Shown here one piece after another: positions 1 through 8,996 of a stretch of DNA of 64,000 nt. The notes under the pieces are model-generated. The model searched no databases, was not told the DNA's origin, and was given only the letters and a program-made list of their open reading frames with translations. The DNA is from Ignavibacteriaceae bacterium. GTDB taxonomy: Bacteria; Bacteroidota; Ignavibacteria; Ignavibacteriales; Ignavibacteriaceae. The stretch is from assembly GCA_031292455.1 (NCBI GenBank), contig JARLHC010000151.1, positions 31,662-95,661 of the forward strand, given 5' to 3'. Within the stretch, counting starts at the first letter, position 1, and each line of letters starts with the position of its first letter. The position numbers and the translations under genes were made by a program.

Positions 1-1
1 C

Positions 2-298
2 CTTAAATTGTCCGCCTTTACAAGATTTAAACTTATTTATGAGGTTTTATTTTGTATGATGAAAGAAGAAGTCCTGAATGAAGAAGTCATACTTGTAAAA
101 ATGCTTTTCGAAAAAGAAACTGATTTTCTTAAACAGTACCTTCCCGGTAAAAAAGAGAAGCAGATTGAATCATCCTACAATATTGTATTAAGCAGCTGGG
201 GAGAAATGCTAAGTAATAAAATTAAGACCACTGCTTTTCCCGAAATGAATCTTTCCGGACAATATTTGCTGAATTTTATAGAATCAATTTACCCTTAA
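2..298 (+). CDS. C-terminal part of an unrecognised protein, probably cut by the window edge
   Basis: The reading frame is open to the left edge, so the true start may lie outside the window. In-frame starts inside it are TTG at 8 and ATG codons at 56 and 59. The product from 8 is 96 residues, charged and predicted mainly helical, with no membrane segment or signal peptide. I do not recognise a family; the helical tail could be the end of a TetR-type regulator, but nothing in the sequence proves this. The gene that follows is on the opposite strand. Confidence 0.5.
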   Translation, partial: LKLSAFTRFKLIYEVLFCMMKEEVLNEEVILVKMLFEKETDFLKQYLPGKKEKQIESSYNIVLSSWGEMLSNKIKTTAFPEMNLSGQYLLNFIESIYP

Positions 299-368
299 AA
301 ACATTTATCCGGATATTTTTTCCGGCTCTGTAAGTATGGGCATGTTGTCCCTGTTTCTTCTTTCAGAA

Positions 369-1361
369 TTAAATCCACCCCTGCTGCTTATACCAATCAC
401 AAGTTCTTTTAATTCCCTCTTCTACAGGAATGCACTGATGGTAATTCAGGTCACGGATTGCTTTTCCGGTATCGCAGATCCAGGCATGCCGCGTAAGATC
501 ACGGGCCTTCTCAATATTCAATGTGGCGGGTTTGCTACTGAACATCGATGCAAACTGTGCAATAGCCGCTATTGTATATACAGCAAAATGAGGTACCTTA
601 ACCTTCAACGGCTTTTTTCCTAAAACTCTTGAAGTTATATCCCCTATTTCATCCCATGCATAGTATTTTTCGGAACTTATAAAATAAGTCTGTCCTGCAG
701 ATTTGTCAGATTCGGCGGCAAGCATGAATCCTCTTACCAGGTCTTTTACATGAATTAAACTCACCACCTTCTTATCAAACCCTATAGTTGTCATTAGTCC
801 TTTGCTGAAAGTCTGGAAGAAAATAAATATCTCAGTATCCCTTTCGCCAAATACAGCGGGAGCACGGCAGATTGTAATAGGAACCTGGCCCATAAAGCTT
901 TTTGCCAATTCTTCCTCGGCAAGTTTGCTTCTTCCATAGTTTGTGATAGGATTACATGGTTCTTCTTCCGTAATTACCTTGCCGTTTAATGAAGGCCCCG
1001 CGGCAGTCTGGCTGCTTACAATAAGAAACTTTTTAATCGTATTCTTAAACTCTACCGCAGTTTCCAGCATTACCCTTGTCGTATCAACATTCCCTTTGAA
1101 ATATCCCTCGGGCTTTTTTGATTTGATAACCCCCGCAACATGATAAATATATTCAGCATCTTTAAACGCCTTTCTTAATCCCTCTTTATCCATCAATCCT
1201 GAATCGTATATTTCTACATTTTTCCCTTTAAGCCATTTAAGATTGCTGCTCTTCCTTGTTATACAACGTACTATGTAATTGTTCTCAAGTAAAAGATCAA
1301 CCAGATGGCTTCCGACAAAACCATTTGCACCTGTTACAACAGCAGTTTTTCTAATTTCCAT
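369..1361 (-). CDS. NAD-dependent epimerase/dehydratase (extended SDR), candidate ceramide-pathway reductase CerR
   Basis: A 330-residue extended short-chain dehydrogenase. The Rossmann dinucleotide motif is G11-x2-G14-x2-G17, the catalytic Tyr-x3-Lys is Y142/K146, and S116/S117 sit in the usual serine position. It is transcribed divergently from a serine-palmitoyltransferase-like gene that is followed by a GNAT-fold acyltransferase. In the bacterial ceramide pathway described in Caulobacter, a member of this family (CerR) reduces the 3-keto group. The family also acts on nucleotide sugars and dihydroflavonol-like substrates, so the CerR reading rests on the neighbours. No clear ribosome binding site precedes the ATG. 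Confidence 0.85.
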   Translation of the reverse strand: MEIRKTAVVTGANGFVGSHLVDLLLENNYIVRCITRKSSNLKWLKGKNVEIYDSGLMDKEGLRKAFKDAEYIYHVAGVIKSKKPEGYFKGNVDTTRVMLETAVEFKNTIKKFLIVSSQTAAGPSLNGKVITEEEPCNPITNYGRSKLAEEELAKSFMGQVPITICRAPAVFGERDTEIFIFFQTFSKGLMTTIGFDKKVVSLIHVKDLVRGFMLAAESDKSAGQTYFISSEKYYAWDEIGDITSRVLGKKPLKVKVPHFAVYTIAAIAQFASMFSSKPATLNIEKARDLTRHAWICDTGKAIRDLNYHQCIPVEEGIKRTCDWYKQQGWI

Positions 1362-1468
1362 ATTTAATTGTTTAGTTTGATTTTAACACTATTTAATCAT
1401 AGATTTGAGCCGAAATTTAAGAAGTTTTGATGACTTTTAATAATTTTTATAACGTAATTGGAGGTTAA

Positions 1469-2659
1469 TTGGATTTATTTACAAAATGTTATGAATTTAC
1501 CAGAGCTGATGAAATTAAAAAGTCAGGAATGTATCCGTATTTCAGACCTATTGAAGCAAATGAAGGACCTGTTGTAAAAATAGAAGGTAAAAACGTTATT
1601 ATGGCTGGATCCAATAATTATCTTGGATTAACGGCTCACCCCAAAGTCAAAGAAGCTGCAATCAAGGCAATTGAGAAATACGGCACAGGTTGTTCCGGTT
1701 CCCGTTATCTAACCGGTACACTTGACCTCCATATTGAACTTGAATTAAGGCTTGCCAAATTCCTGAATACTGAAGCTGTGCTTTTATTCAGTACCGGATA
1801 CCAGACTGCACAGGGAATTATCCCTACTCTTGTTCAAAGAGGAGAATATGTTGTTTCGGATAAAGACAACCACGCATGTATTGTTGCCGGTAACCTGATG
1901 GCAAAAGGTGCTACTGCCGACATGGTACGGTATAAACATAATGACATGGAAGACCTGGAAAGAGTTATCTCAAAACTTCCGCTTGAAACAGCAAAATTGA
2001 TCGTAAGTGACGGCGTTTTCTCTACTGGCGGCGAAATTGTAAATCTCCCCTGCCTAAATGATATCGCAAAAAGATTTAATGCAAGAATTTTAATCGATGA
2101 TGCCCACGCTGTAGGTGTTATCGGTAAAGGTGGGCGTGGTACTGCAAGTGAGTTTAATCTTGAGAATAAAATTGACATGACAATGGGTACTTTCAGCAAA
2201 ACCTTTGCCTCATTAGGTGGTTTTGTTGCTGGTGAAGAAAGAATAATAAATTATATTAAACACCACTCCGCTGCTCTTATTTTCAGTGCATCCCCTACTC
2301 CCGCTTCAGTTGCTGCTGCATTGGCCGCCCTGGATATTTTGGAAGCTGAACCGGAAAGAGTTGCAAAGCTTATTTATAATGCTGATAAAATGAGAAAGGG
2401 ATTTACCGAACTTGGTTTTAATGTTATTGATGGAAGAACTGCAATTGTTCCCGTCATTGTTGGTGATGATCTGCTGGCTTTCAAAATGTGGCGTATGCTT
2501 TATGACGCTGGCGTATTTGTGAATGTATTCATTTCCCCGGGCGTTCCTCAGGGAAGACAGATGATGAGAACAAGCTATATGGCTACTCATGAAGAAAAAC
2601 ATCTTAATAAAATACTTGATGTTTTCGGCGATGTAGGAAAGAAACTCGGTATTATCTGA
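1469..2659 (+). CDS. Alpha-oxoamine synthase, probable serine palmitoyltransferase
   Basis: A 396-residue fold-type I PLP enzyme of the KBL/AONS/SPT family, which condenses an amino acid with an acyl-CoA or acyl-ACP. The PLP lysine is K244 in [12 protein letters not shown], and the cofactor-binding D211 and H213 are in DDAHAVG. I place the start at TTG 1469 because GGAGG lies at 1460-1464, four bases upstream, which is unusually strong for this window. Glycine C-acetyltransferase (kbl) and 7-keto-8-aminopelargonate synthase are alternatives. No threonine dehydrogenase or biotin gene is nearby, whereas an epimerase and a GNAT acyltransferase flank it, so the sphingolipid role is favoured. Confidence 0.88.
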   Translation: MDLFTKCYEFTRADEIKKSGMYPYFRPIEANEGPVVKIEGKNVIMAGSNNYLGLTAHPKVKEAAIKAIEKYGTGCSGSRYLTGTLDLHIELELRLAKFLNTEAVLLFSTGYQTAQGIIPTLVQRGEYVVSDKDNHACIVAGNLMAKGATADMVRYKHNDMEDLERVISKLPLETAKLIVSDGVFSTGGEIVNLPCLNDIAKRFNARILIDDAHAVGVIGKGGRGTASEFNLENKIDMTMGTFSKTFASLGGFVAGEERIINYIKHHSAALIFSASPTPASVAAALAALDILEAEPERVAKLIYNADKMRKGFTELGFNVIDGRTAIVPVIVGDDLLAFKMWRMLYDAGVFVNVFISPGVPQGRQMMRTSYMATHEEKHLNKILDVFGDVGKKLGII

Positions 2660-2734
2660 TATAATATCCCCGTCTTTTGAAAATTAGACATTCCGCCTGT
2701 GGCGGTATTTCCTTATTATAATAATGGTTTTCCG

Positions 2735-3865
2735 ATGAATGATATAAAAATATTTCCCGTTCGTTCAGAAAAAGATAGAATGCGTTTTATCAAACTACAG
2801 TGGAAATTCTATAAAAATGACCGCTATTGGGTTCCACCGCTTATAATGGACCGTAAGAAAATATTAGATGTTAATAAAAATCCTTTCTTCCAGCATGCTG
2901 AAATGGAAATGTATCTTGCCGAACAAAATGGTGAACTTGTTGGAAGGATTGCAGCAATTAAAAATGATCTTCATAATAAGACACATAATGATAAGGTTGG
3001 GTTTTTTGGTTTTTTCGAATGTATAAATGATCAGAAGGTAGCCAATGCACTTTTTGAATCAGCCAGAGCATGGCTTAAAACAAAAGGATTTGATACAATG
3101 CGAGGTCCTGCAAACCCTTCCAGTAATGATGAATGGGGTATGCTCCTTGAAGGTTTTGATGATGAACCGCGTCTTCTAATGACTTACAATCCTAAATATT
3201 ATCTGGATCTTTGCGATAATTATGGCCTTAAAAAGATAAAAGATCTTTACGCCTGGAAACTTGAAAGTGATAAAGTGCTTTCCTCTGATAAACTCAGAAG
3301 AGTTCAGGAGATAGCTAAACAGCGTGCAGGTCTGAAAATCACTCAGCTTGATATAAAGAATTTCGCAAAGGAACTTGAGAAGGTTAAATATGTTTATAAC
3401 AAAGCATGGGCTCCTAATTGGGGCTTCGTGCCGATGACTGATGCTGAACTGGATGCTATGGCTAAAGATCTGAAACCCCTAGTAGAAGCAAAATTAGTTT
3501 TATTCGGAGAAATTGATAATAAACTTATCGGTTTTGCTCTAACTATGCTTGATTATAACCAGGTTTTTAAGAGTATGAACGGTCATCTCTTTCCATTCAA
3601 TTTCCTTAAACTTTACACTCAAAAGAAAAAGATTACATGGTCCCGCATTATAACACTTGGCCTTATCCCCGAATACCAGAAGCGTGGTCTTGACGCTGTT
3701 TTCTACTGGGAAATTGTTAATCGCGCAAGAGAACTGGGAATAAAACTTGGAGAAGCAAGCTGGATATTGGAAGATAACGAGATGATGAACCGCGGTGCAG
3801 GTGATGGTGTAATGAATGGAGAACTTTATAAGAAATACCGTCTTTACGATATAAATATAGAGTAA
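2735..3865 (+). CDS. GNAT-fold acyltransferase-like protein, candidate bacterial ceramide synthase (bCerS)
   Basis: A soluble protein of about 376 residues from ATG 2735; an in-frame GTG at 2699 would add twelve residues that do not look conserved. Early in the chain it has the signature WKFYKNDRYWVPPL, then a GPANPSSNDEWGML block and a C-terminal acyl-CoA-binding-like stretch (GLIPEYQKRGLDAVFYWE). This resembles the YghO-like N-acyltransferase family. The Caulobacter bacterial ceramide synthase belongs to a GNAT-type family of similar size, and its gene lies near spt and cerR. The same trio here suggests that this enzyme N-acylates the sphingoid base. The function is inferred from family and context. 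Confidence 0.8.
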   Translation: MNDIKIFPVRSEKDRMRFIKLQWKFYKNDRYWVPPLIMDRKKILDVNKNPFFQHAEMEMYLAEQNGELVGRIAAIKNDLHNKTHNDKVGFFGFFECINDQKVANALFESARAWLKTKGFDTMRGPANPSSNDEWGMLLEGFDDEPRLLMTYNPKYYLDLCDNYGLKKIKDLYAWKLESDKVLSSDKLRRVQEIAKQRAGLKITQLDIKNFAKELEKVKYVYNKAWAPNWGFVPMTDAELDAMAKDLKPLVEAKLVLFGEIDNKLIGFALTMLDYNQVFKSMNGHLFPFNFLKLYTQKKKITWSRIITLGLIPEYQKRGLDAVFYWEIVNRARELGIKLGEASWILEDNEMMNRGAGDGVMNGELYKKYRLYDINIE

Positions 3866-4020
3866 AAAAGTCGGAATAGAATAACTTCATCAAGGCAATG
3901 CTATTATATATCAGAATATCATCTACGGGTATTCTGTGGGTATACTACCAGTATTCTGAGTCGTACACAATTGCTTCCTAATTATAAAAGGAATAATGGA
4001 TTGGAATATTAGCGGGGAGA

Positions 4021-4668
4021 TTATTTACTAAACTCTTTCTCAATAGTTGTAATCTTGTCCAGCCTTTTTTGATGCCGTTCTCCGCCAAACGAAGTGTTAA
4101 GCCATACTTCAAGTATTGATTTAATCGTTTCCTCCCCAAGTGACTTTGCCCCTACAACTAAAACATTACCATTATTATGCTCCCTTGCGCTCCGAGCTGA
4201 GAATTCATTGTAACAGGTGCATGCCCTTATTCCAGGAATCTTATTTGCAGTAATCGCCGAAGGAATTCCTGTAGCATCTACCAGCACAGCAAAATCTGTC
4301 TCACCGTTTTTAACTTTTATTGAAGCAGCATAAGCAAAGTCAGGATAGTCACAAGCATTCTCATCATAAGTACCAACATCTATAATTTCGAACCCTTTTT
4401 CCACAAGTATTTTGGAAATAAGGTTTTTCACTTTAAATCCGGTATGGTCCCCTCCAAGAGATACTTTATTAGTGCGCTTTGATTTAACGGGATCCTGGAT
4501 CACCCCTTCAATTATTGGTGCAGGAGTCTTTTTTACTAATTTAATTTTAAGTTCTTTAATTCTATCTTTTGCCAGGGGCGTAAGCATTTCATTCTCACCT
4601 ACAGGGAAAGTTCTGCCGCCGCTTTTATAGACTTTTAATACTTCAGATTCTGTAATTACTTTTACCAT
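4021..4668 (-). CDS. RpiB/LacAB-family sugar-phosphate isomerase-like protein with an extra N-terminal domain
   Basis: A 215-residue protein. Residues 1-50 resemble the short domain seen at the N-terminus of EutT/PduO-like proteins (core FPVGENEMLTPLAKDRIKEL). Residues 68-210 are RpiB-like. The GGDHTGF start (72-78), DYPD (107-110), ANKIPGIRA and REHNN (H164, the ring-opening histidine) are kept. The catalytic base, Cys66 in E. coli RpiB, is Asp131 here (VDATGIPS), and the Glu used by the mycobacterial type is also missing. The ATG overlaps the manC end by one base, so it is the last gene of a four-gene operon. Ribose-5-phosphate isomerase activity is doubtful. Confidence 0.8.
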   Translation of the reverse strand: MVKVITESEVLKVYKSGGRTFPVGENEMLTPLAKDRIKELKIKLVKKTPAPIIEGVIQDPVKSKRTNKVSLGGDHTGFKVKNLISKILVEKGFEIIDVGTYDENACDYPDFAYAASIKVKNGETDFAVLVDATGIPSAITANKIPGIRACTCYNEFSARSAREHNNGNVLVVGAKSLGEETIKSILEVWLNTSFGGERHQKRLDKITTIEKEFSK

Positions 4669-5741
4669 TATAGATATTCTGACATTTTGTTAATTTTAAG
4701 ATGTTCAACTATTTTCTTTACGTCCTGGCAATTATCCCTCCTGCATATAAGAAGAGCATCATCAGTGTTTATGATAACTAAATTTTCAACACCAATAACC
4801 GCAGTGAACTTATCAGGAGAATAAATATACGAATCGGCTGTCTTTTCTGCATAGATATTTCCGTTTAAAGCATTTCCGTCATTGTTTTTTTCTGTCAACT
4901 GATAAACCTCTTCCCAGCTCCCGACATCACTCCACGGGAATTTTCCCTTTATTAGAAAAACCTTTTTTGATTTTTCCATAATTCCATAATCAATAGAAAT
5001 GCTTTTGAGTAATCCGTATACATTAAATAATGTTTTTTCAAAATCTGGTGTATCAATATCTTTTCTTATTGTTTCCAACCCGTCTGAAAGATCGGGTAAA
5101 TAATCCTTAATTTCCTGAAGAATTGCATCTGTTCGCCATATGAACATTCCGCTGTTCCACATAAAATCGCCGCTTTCTACAAATCTTACTGCGGTTGCAT
5201 AATTGGGCTTTTCGGCAAAGGTAAGTACCTTATATATATTCTCGGATGCGCTGTCATCATCAATTTGAATATATCCGTAACCTGTTTCAGGTCTTGATGG
5301 TGGAACCCCGATTGTTACAAGACCTTTTGACTTGTATGCAAATTCTGCAGCATTCTTTAGTGTACTGTGAAATGTTTCTTTGTCTTTGATAATATGATCG
5401 GCGGGAAGGATTACAGTTACTCCATTTTTATCTTTCTTTTCAATAATAATTGAAGCAAGCCCTATACAGGCAGCAGTATTTCTTCCGAATGGTTCTTCTA
5501 TAATGTTTTCTTTGGGAATATCTGTAAGCTGATAGACAATTTCCGCCTTCTGCGCCTTATTTGTTATGATATAAATATTCTCATTATCTACAAGCCCCTG
5601 AAGTCTGTTTACAGTATCCTGGATCATTGTATTATCACCGAATATCCTGAGCAGTTGTTTGGGGGATTTCTCTTTGCTCCTGGGCCAGAACCTTGAACCT
5701 ATGCCTCCGGCCATTATAACTGCATGTAATTTCATCAACAA
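4668..5741 (-). CDS. manC: Mannose-1-phosphate guanylyltransferase
   Basis: A 357-residue nucleotidyltransferase that makes GDP-mannose from GTP and mannose-1-phosphate. The signature spans residues 10-29, with GGIGSRFWPRS (12-22) followed by PKQ, as in ManC/AlgA. ILPADH and the EKP block (AEKPNYATA) are present. It lacks the C-terminal phosphomannose isomerase half found in bifunctional enzymes. The start could be residue 3 (5735), since MKLHAVIMAGG is the usual beginning. It lies 13 bases after the unknown gene upstream and overlaps the RpiB-like gene by one base, so these are co-transcribed. GDP-mannose would feed glycan or glycolipid synthesis. Confidence 0.92.
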   Translation of the reverse strand: MLMKLHAVIMAGGIGSRFWPRSKEKSPKQLLRIFGDNTMIQDTVNRLQGLVDNENIYIITNKAQKAEIVYQLTDIPKENIIEEPFGRNTAACIGLASIIIEKKDKNGVTVILPADHIIKDKETFHSTLKNAAEFAYKSKGLVTIGVPPSRPETGYGYIQIDDDSASENIYKVLTFAEKPNYATAVRFVESGDFMWNSGMFIWRTDAILQEIKDYLPDLSDGLETIRKDIDTPDFEKTLFNVYGLLKSISIDYGIMEKSKKVFLIKGKFPWSDVGSWEEVYQLTEKNNDGNALNGNIYAEKTADSYIYSPDKFTAVIGVENLVIINTDDALLICRRDNCQDVKKIVEHLKINKMSEYL

Positions 5742-5754
5742 CTTTTCCTTGGTT

Positions 5755-6630
5755 TTATAATTGAATTTTTCTTCCGAATTCTTCTGCCCGGTTAAGGTAG
5801 TTTGTTATATCCACTTCCTTTCCCTTTACTACAGCGACAATAACAATGAGACATGCTCTCATTGATTCTATAACATCCGGTTTTGGTACAAGCTCTTTAG
5901 TACTTAATAATGTAAATGCTGTTGACAATATCCGGTGCATATTAGCTATTATCTCAAATCCTATCTTTGCAGAAAGCTCCCCGTTTGTCTTCATAAGCTT
6001 TGCCCAGCTGATTATGTCTTCCTCTTCAACTTCATAAGCTGAAATCTGTTTCAGCAATGAATCGATCAGTTTAATTGGTTTTAGTATTTCTGTCTCATAA
6101 TTCTGGAAGAAGAGCTCTTCATTGTCGCTCTCCTCATCCATTATGATTTTTTCTTTTAATATTTCATTCTCCGGTTTCTCAAATATATCAGGGTTTTGTT
6201 TTCTTTTCGAAAGATCAACCTTAATACCATTATTTGCCTGTTCAATCGTATCAAGGTTTGCATTCTTTTCTTCTTCTTTAACAACTGGTTTTAGTTTTTC
6301 TACAGCATGTTTAAAGGAATCGGGTGTTACAATATCAAGCATGTGGCTGATATCTTTTATCAGGATAGCACTGTGTTCTTTTATTTTTTCAGAGAATTTA
6401 AATAGGTCAATCTGCGGCTGGGTTAAATATGTATAAATCTCATTGAATCTTATTGCCATAGTAGAAAGCTCCGTAATCTTTTTCATATTACGGATATCCA
6501 TTTCAAGGTCGCCGGACTTCACAATAATATCACGTAGCATAGCCACAATTTCAATTTTCTGTGAGTTCAGACGAAGATTGTTTGATGCAGTTGAAATGCA
6601 TTGGACTAAATATTGCTTTACTATGTCCAT
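5755..6630 (-). CDS. Conserved-looking hypothetical protein, all-helical
   Basis: A 291-residue soluble protein with no signal peptide or membrane segment. Two predicted helical blocks (about residues 1-115 and 165-291) are joined by a charged linker rich in Lys, Glu and Asn. I recognise no catalytic motif. It starts two bases after the alanine racemase stop codon and is followed 13 bases later by manC, so it sits inside an operon linked to cell-envelope precursors. The two-block layout suggests a helical-bundle scaffold or regulator. I cannot name a function. Confidence 0.75.
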   Translation of the reverse strand: MDIVKQYLVQCISTASNNLRLNSQKIEIVAMLRDIIVKSGDLEMDIRNMKKITELSTMAIRFNEIYTYLTQPQIDLFKFSEKIKEHSAILIKDISHMLDIVTPDSFKHAVEKLKPVVKEEEKNANLDTIEQANNGIKVDLSKRKQNPDIFEKPENEILKEKIIMDEESDNEELFFQNYETEILKPIKLIDSLLKQISAYEVEEEDIISWAKLMKTNGELSAKIGFEIIANMHRILSTAFTLLSTKELVPKPDVIESMRACLIVIVAVVKGKEVDITNYLNRAEEFGRKIQL

Positions 6631-6632
6631 TT

Positions 6633-7748
6633 TTATCTGTAAATCCTTGGGATTCTTTTACTTATTCCACACATTACTTCATAGGGGATAGTATTAACAA
6701 GCTTGCACCAGTCCCAGGCGCTGAATTGAAGGTTACTTCCCTTCTCTATCCCTAATAAAATAACTTCATCACCAATTTTACAACTTTCATTAGCAATATC
6801 AAACATAATTCTGTCCATTGTTACTGTTCCAACCTGCGGAAAATACTTACCGTTTATTATTGCTTTCGATTTATTCGACAATCCCCTTGTATATCCGTCA
6901 GCATAACCTATCGGTACACTTATAATATTCGTTTTCTTTTTTGTAAAATACTCCCTGCCATAACTGATGCTCTCTTCCTTATCTATTTTCTTGATCGATT
7001 CTATATATGATACCAGAGACATAACCGGTTTCAGAGGAATAGATTCAGATGTCTCCTCGGAAGGGTAATACCCGAAAAGCAGAATGCCCGGACGCACCAT
7101 ATCAAAATAAGATTCGGGCATATCAAGGATTGCTCCACTATTTGCAGCATGAGCTAAACCATAATTTATTCCTTCTGCTTTTAATTTAGAAAGCACCTCG
7201 TTAAACCGTTTCAACTGAAGCTGCGCAAAGCTCTTATCTTTTTCGTCTGAATTTGCAAAATGAGTATAAATTCCATCAATTATAATATCCTTATCCCGGC
7301 TAAGCTTTTTAACAAAACTGAATGCATCCCTGTAATCAATTCCAAGTCTGTGCATTCCTGTATCCACTTTTACATGAATCTTAATTTTCCTGCCCTGGAT
7401 ATGGTTGGCTTTCATTAAAATGGAAATATGTTTCTCGCTGAATACAGACGATATTAGATCATATTTGGAAAATAACTCTGCGTCATTCTCAATTACAGGG
7501 TTAAATATTAGTATAGGCTGATGTACATTATTTCGCCTTAATTCAATTGCTTCTTCAAGTATGGCTACCCCGAAATATTCGGGCTTTTCAGGAAGTGAAT
7601 TTAATGCTTTTACTGTTTCTATGACCCCATGTCCGTAAGCATCTGCTTTAACAATGGCCATAATCCTAACATCATTTATTTTCTTTCTGATATTGAGGAA
7701 ATTGTACTTAAGGTTTGAAATGTCAATTAGAGCATAAGATAAACGCAT
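6633..7748 (-). CDS. alr: Alanine racemase
   Basis: A 371-residue PLP enzyme converting L- to D-alanine for peptidoglycan. The PLP lysine is K34 in AIVKADAYGHG, at the N-terminal end of the barrel domain. VPIGYADGYTRG and the C-terminal-domain motif TVTMDRIMFDI are present, and the catalytic tyrosine is in ISYGREYFTKK. Length is normal for the family. It is the first gene of a minus-strand operon (alr, unknown, manC, rpiB-like) and is divergent from nuoA, so a two-way promoter region lies between 7749 and 8056. Confidence 0.95.
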   Translation of the reverse strand: MRLSYALIDISNLKYNFLNIRKKINDVRIMAIVKADAYGHGVIETVKALNSLPEKPEYFGVAILEEAIELRRNNVHQPILIFNPVIENDAELFSKYDLISSVFSEKHISILMKANHIQGRKIKIHVKVDTGMHRLGIDYRDAFSFVKKLSRDKDIIIDGIYTHFANSDEKDKSFAQLQLKRFNEVLSKLKAEGINYGLAHAANSGAILDMPESYFDMVRPGILLFGYYPSEETSESIPLKPVMSLVSYIESIKKIDKEESISYGREYFTKKKTNIISVPIGYADGYTRGLSNKSKAIINGKYFPQVGTVTMDRIMFDIANESCKIGDEVILLGIEKGSNLQFSAWDWCKLVNTIPYEVMCGISKRIPRIYR

Positions 7749-8056
7749 TTCTTGCTACAAATAATTAATTACTGGCCAAAAATAAATTTAATTGAACTTA
7801 ATATCAATTAAAGTTTCCTTATTCTCATAAATGGAAATATGATTTGCTGCATATTTTTAATAATGGCAATTACTTGTTAATATTGTTTTGAATATTTATA
7901 AATTGTGGAATAACAATGATTTTATTCAAATGGCATATTACTTGTGAAGTATGGAACACTCGGTATATAATGATATATACCGAAAGAAGGGCTGTTTAAT
8001 TTCTTAACATTACGTACATTTGTAAACTATTTTTGCATTAATAATGAAAAAGTAAA
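7749..8056. other. Intergenic region between divergent alr and nuoA
   Basis: About 308 AT-rich bases that must carry the start signals for alr (minus) and the nuo operon (plus). The only clear structure is a perfect 24-bp palindrome at 7960-7983, listed separately. No small open reading frame or RNA gene is evident. Confidence 0.6.
7960..7983. promoter_or_regulatory. Perfect palindrome upstream of nuoA, possible operator
   Basis: TCGGTATATA, a four-base centre ATGA, then TATATACCGA: two perfect 10-base arms, ending 73 bases before the nuoA start. The symmetric AT-rich arms with CGG ends look like a binding site for a dimeric regulator, and its position suits control of the nuo operon. A short hairpin in a 5' leader is the alternative. 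The regulator is unknown. Confidence 0.45.
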
Positions 8057-8506
8057 ATGTTAACTGAATTTGGGAAAATATTTGTCTTCTTATTAGTTGC
8101 AGTAATATTTGTTATTGCATTAGTAATTGTCGCATGGCTCATAAGACCTTCCCGTCCAACCAAAGAAAAACTAATGACATATGAGTGCGGTGAGAATCCA
8201 GAGGGTTCGCCATGGGTTAAGTTTAATATTAGATTTTATGTTGTGGCACTGATTTTCTTAATATTCGATGTGGAAGTTGTTCTACTTATTCCGTGGGCAC
8301 TCGTTTACAGGCAATTCGGTTTAGGTGGATTTATGGTTGGTGCCATCTTCCTTATTATGCTTGGCTTAGGAATGGCGTATGAATGGCGTAAGGGAGATCT
8401 CGAATGGGAGCGAGCAAAAATAATTCCACCCGTAATTAAGAGACCTGTTTTTTCTTCTAAAGAAACAAGGGAAGCAGAACCTGTAAAATCAAAACAATTA
8501 GTATAA
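8057..8506 (+). CDS. nuoA: NADH-quinone oxidoreductase subunit A
   Basis: A 149-residue membrane subunit of complex I with three transmembrane segments. The conserved loop [20 protein letters not shown] and the following FLIFDVE are present; this loop lies at the quinone-site/proton-module junction. It is the first gene of an eleven-gene operon in standard nuo order. The C-terminal tail after about residue 120 is polar and longer than in many homologues. Confidence 0.96.
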   Translation: MLTEFGKIFVFLLVAVIFVIALVIVAWLIRPSRPTKEKLMTYECGENPEGSPWVKFNIRFYVVALIFLIFDVEVVLLIPWALVYRQFGLGGFMVGAIFLIMLGLGMAYEWRKGDLEWERAKIIPPVIKRPVFSSKETREAEPVKSKQLV

Positions 8507-8507
8507 T

Positions 8508-8996
8508 ATGAGTTTTTTAGACCAACAATTCGACGATAATATCATAATAGCAAAAGTTGACGATCTCTTCAACTGGGCCCGTCTGTCATCTCTATGGCAG
8601 GTCGGTTTCGGCCTGGCTTGCTGTGCAATCGAAATGATGGCAACTTCAGCTTCTCATTATGATTTTGACAGGTTTGGTGTAATACCAAGACCGTCACCAA
8701 GACAATCGGACATAATAATTATTTCAGGAACGGTAACTTTAAAAATGGCACTCCGTGTTAAGAGACTATATGAGCAGATGCCGGATCCCAAATATGTTAT
8801 TTCCATGGGAAGTTGTTCTAATTGCGGAGGCCCTTATTGGGAACACGGCTATCATGTTTTAAAGGGAGTCGACAGAGTTATACCAGTTGATGTTTATGTG
8901 CCGGGATGCCCTCCCCGCCCGGAAGCTCTTCTTGAAGGTTTGATGAAACTCCAGGAGAAAGTAAGAAATGAATCAGTAATAAGGAAATCATCATGA
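8508..8996 (+). CDS. nuoB: NADH-quinone oxidoreductase subunit B (N2 cluster)
   Basis: A 162-residue peripheral-arm subunit that binds the terminal [4Fe-4S] cluster N2, which passes electrons to quinone. The ligands are the vicinal pair C38-C39 ([10 protein letters not shown]), C103 (SMGSC) and C134 ([10 protein letters not shown]). It begins one base after nuoA and overlaps nuoC by four bases, indicating translational coupling. Confidence 0.97.
   Translation: MSFLDQQFDDNIIIAKVDDLFNWARLSSLWQVGFGLACCAIEMMATSASHYDFDRFGVIPRPSPRQSDIIIISGTVTLKMALRVKRLYEQMPDPKYVISMGSCSNCGGPYWEHGYHVLKGVDRVIPVDVYVPGCPPRPEALLEGLMKLQEKVRNESVIRKSS

Noticed and set aside
309..325. CCGGA-TCCGG mini-hairpin after the first gene
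   Set aside because: Only five base pairs with a T-rich loop and no T-run after it; too weak to call a terminator.
336..623. A 95-codon plus-strand open frame opposite the epimerase
   Set aside because: It lies wholly or mostly antisense to a gene with intact SDR motifs; its cysteines come from reverse translation of that gene.
3866..4020. Partial direct repeats of GGTATTCTG between convergent genes
   Set aside because: Short, imperfect and without a stable fold; they could not be supported as a feature.
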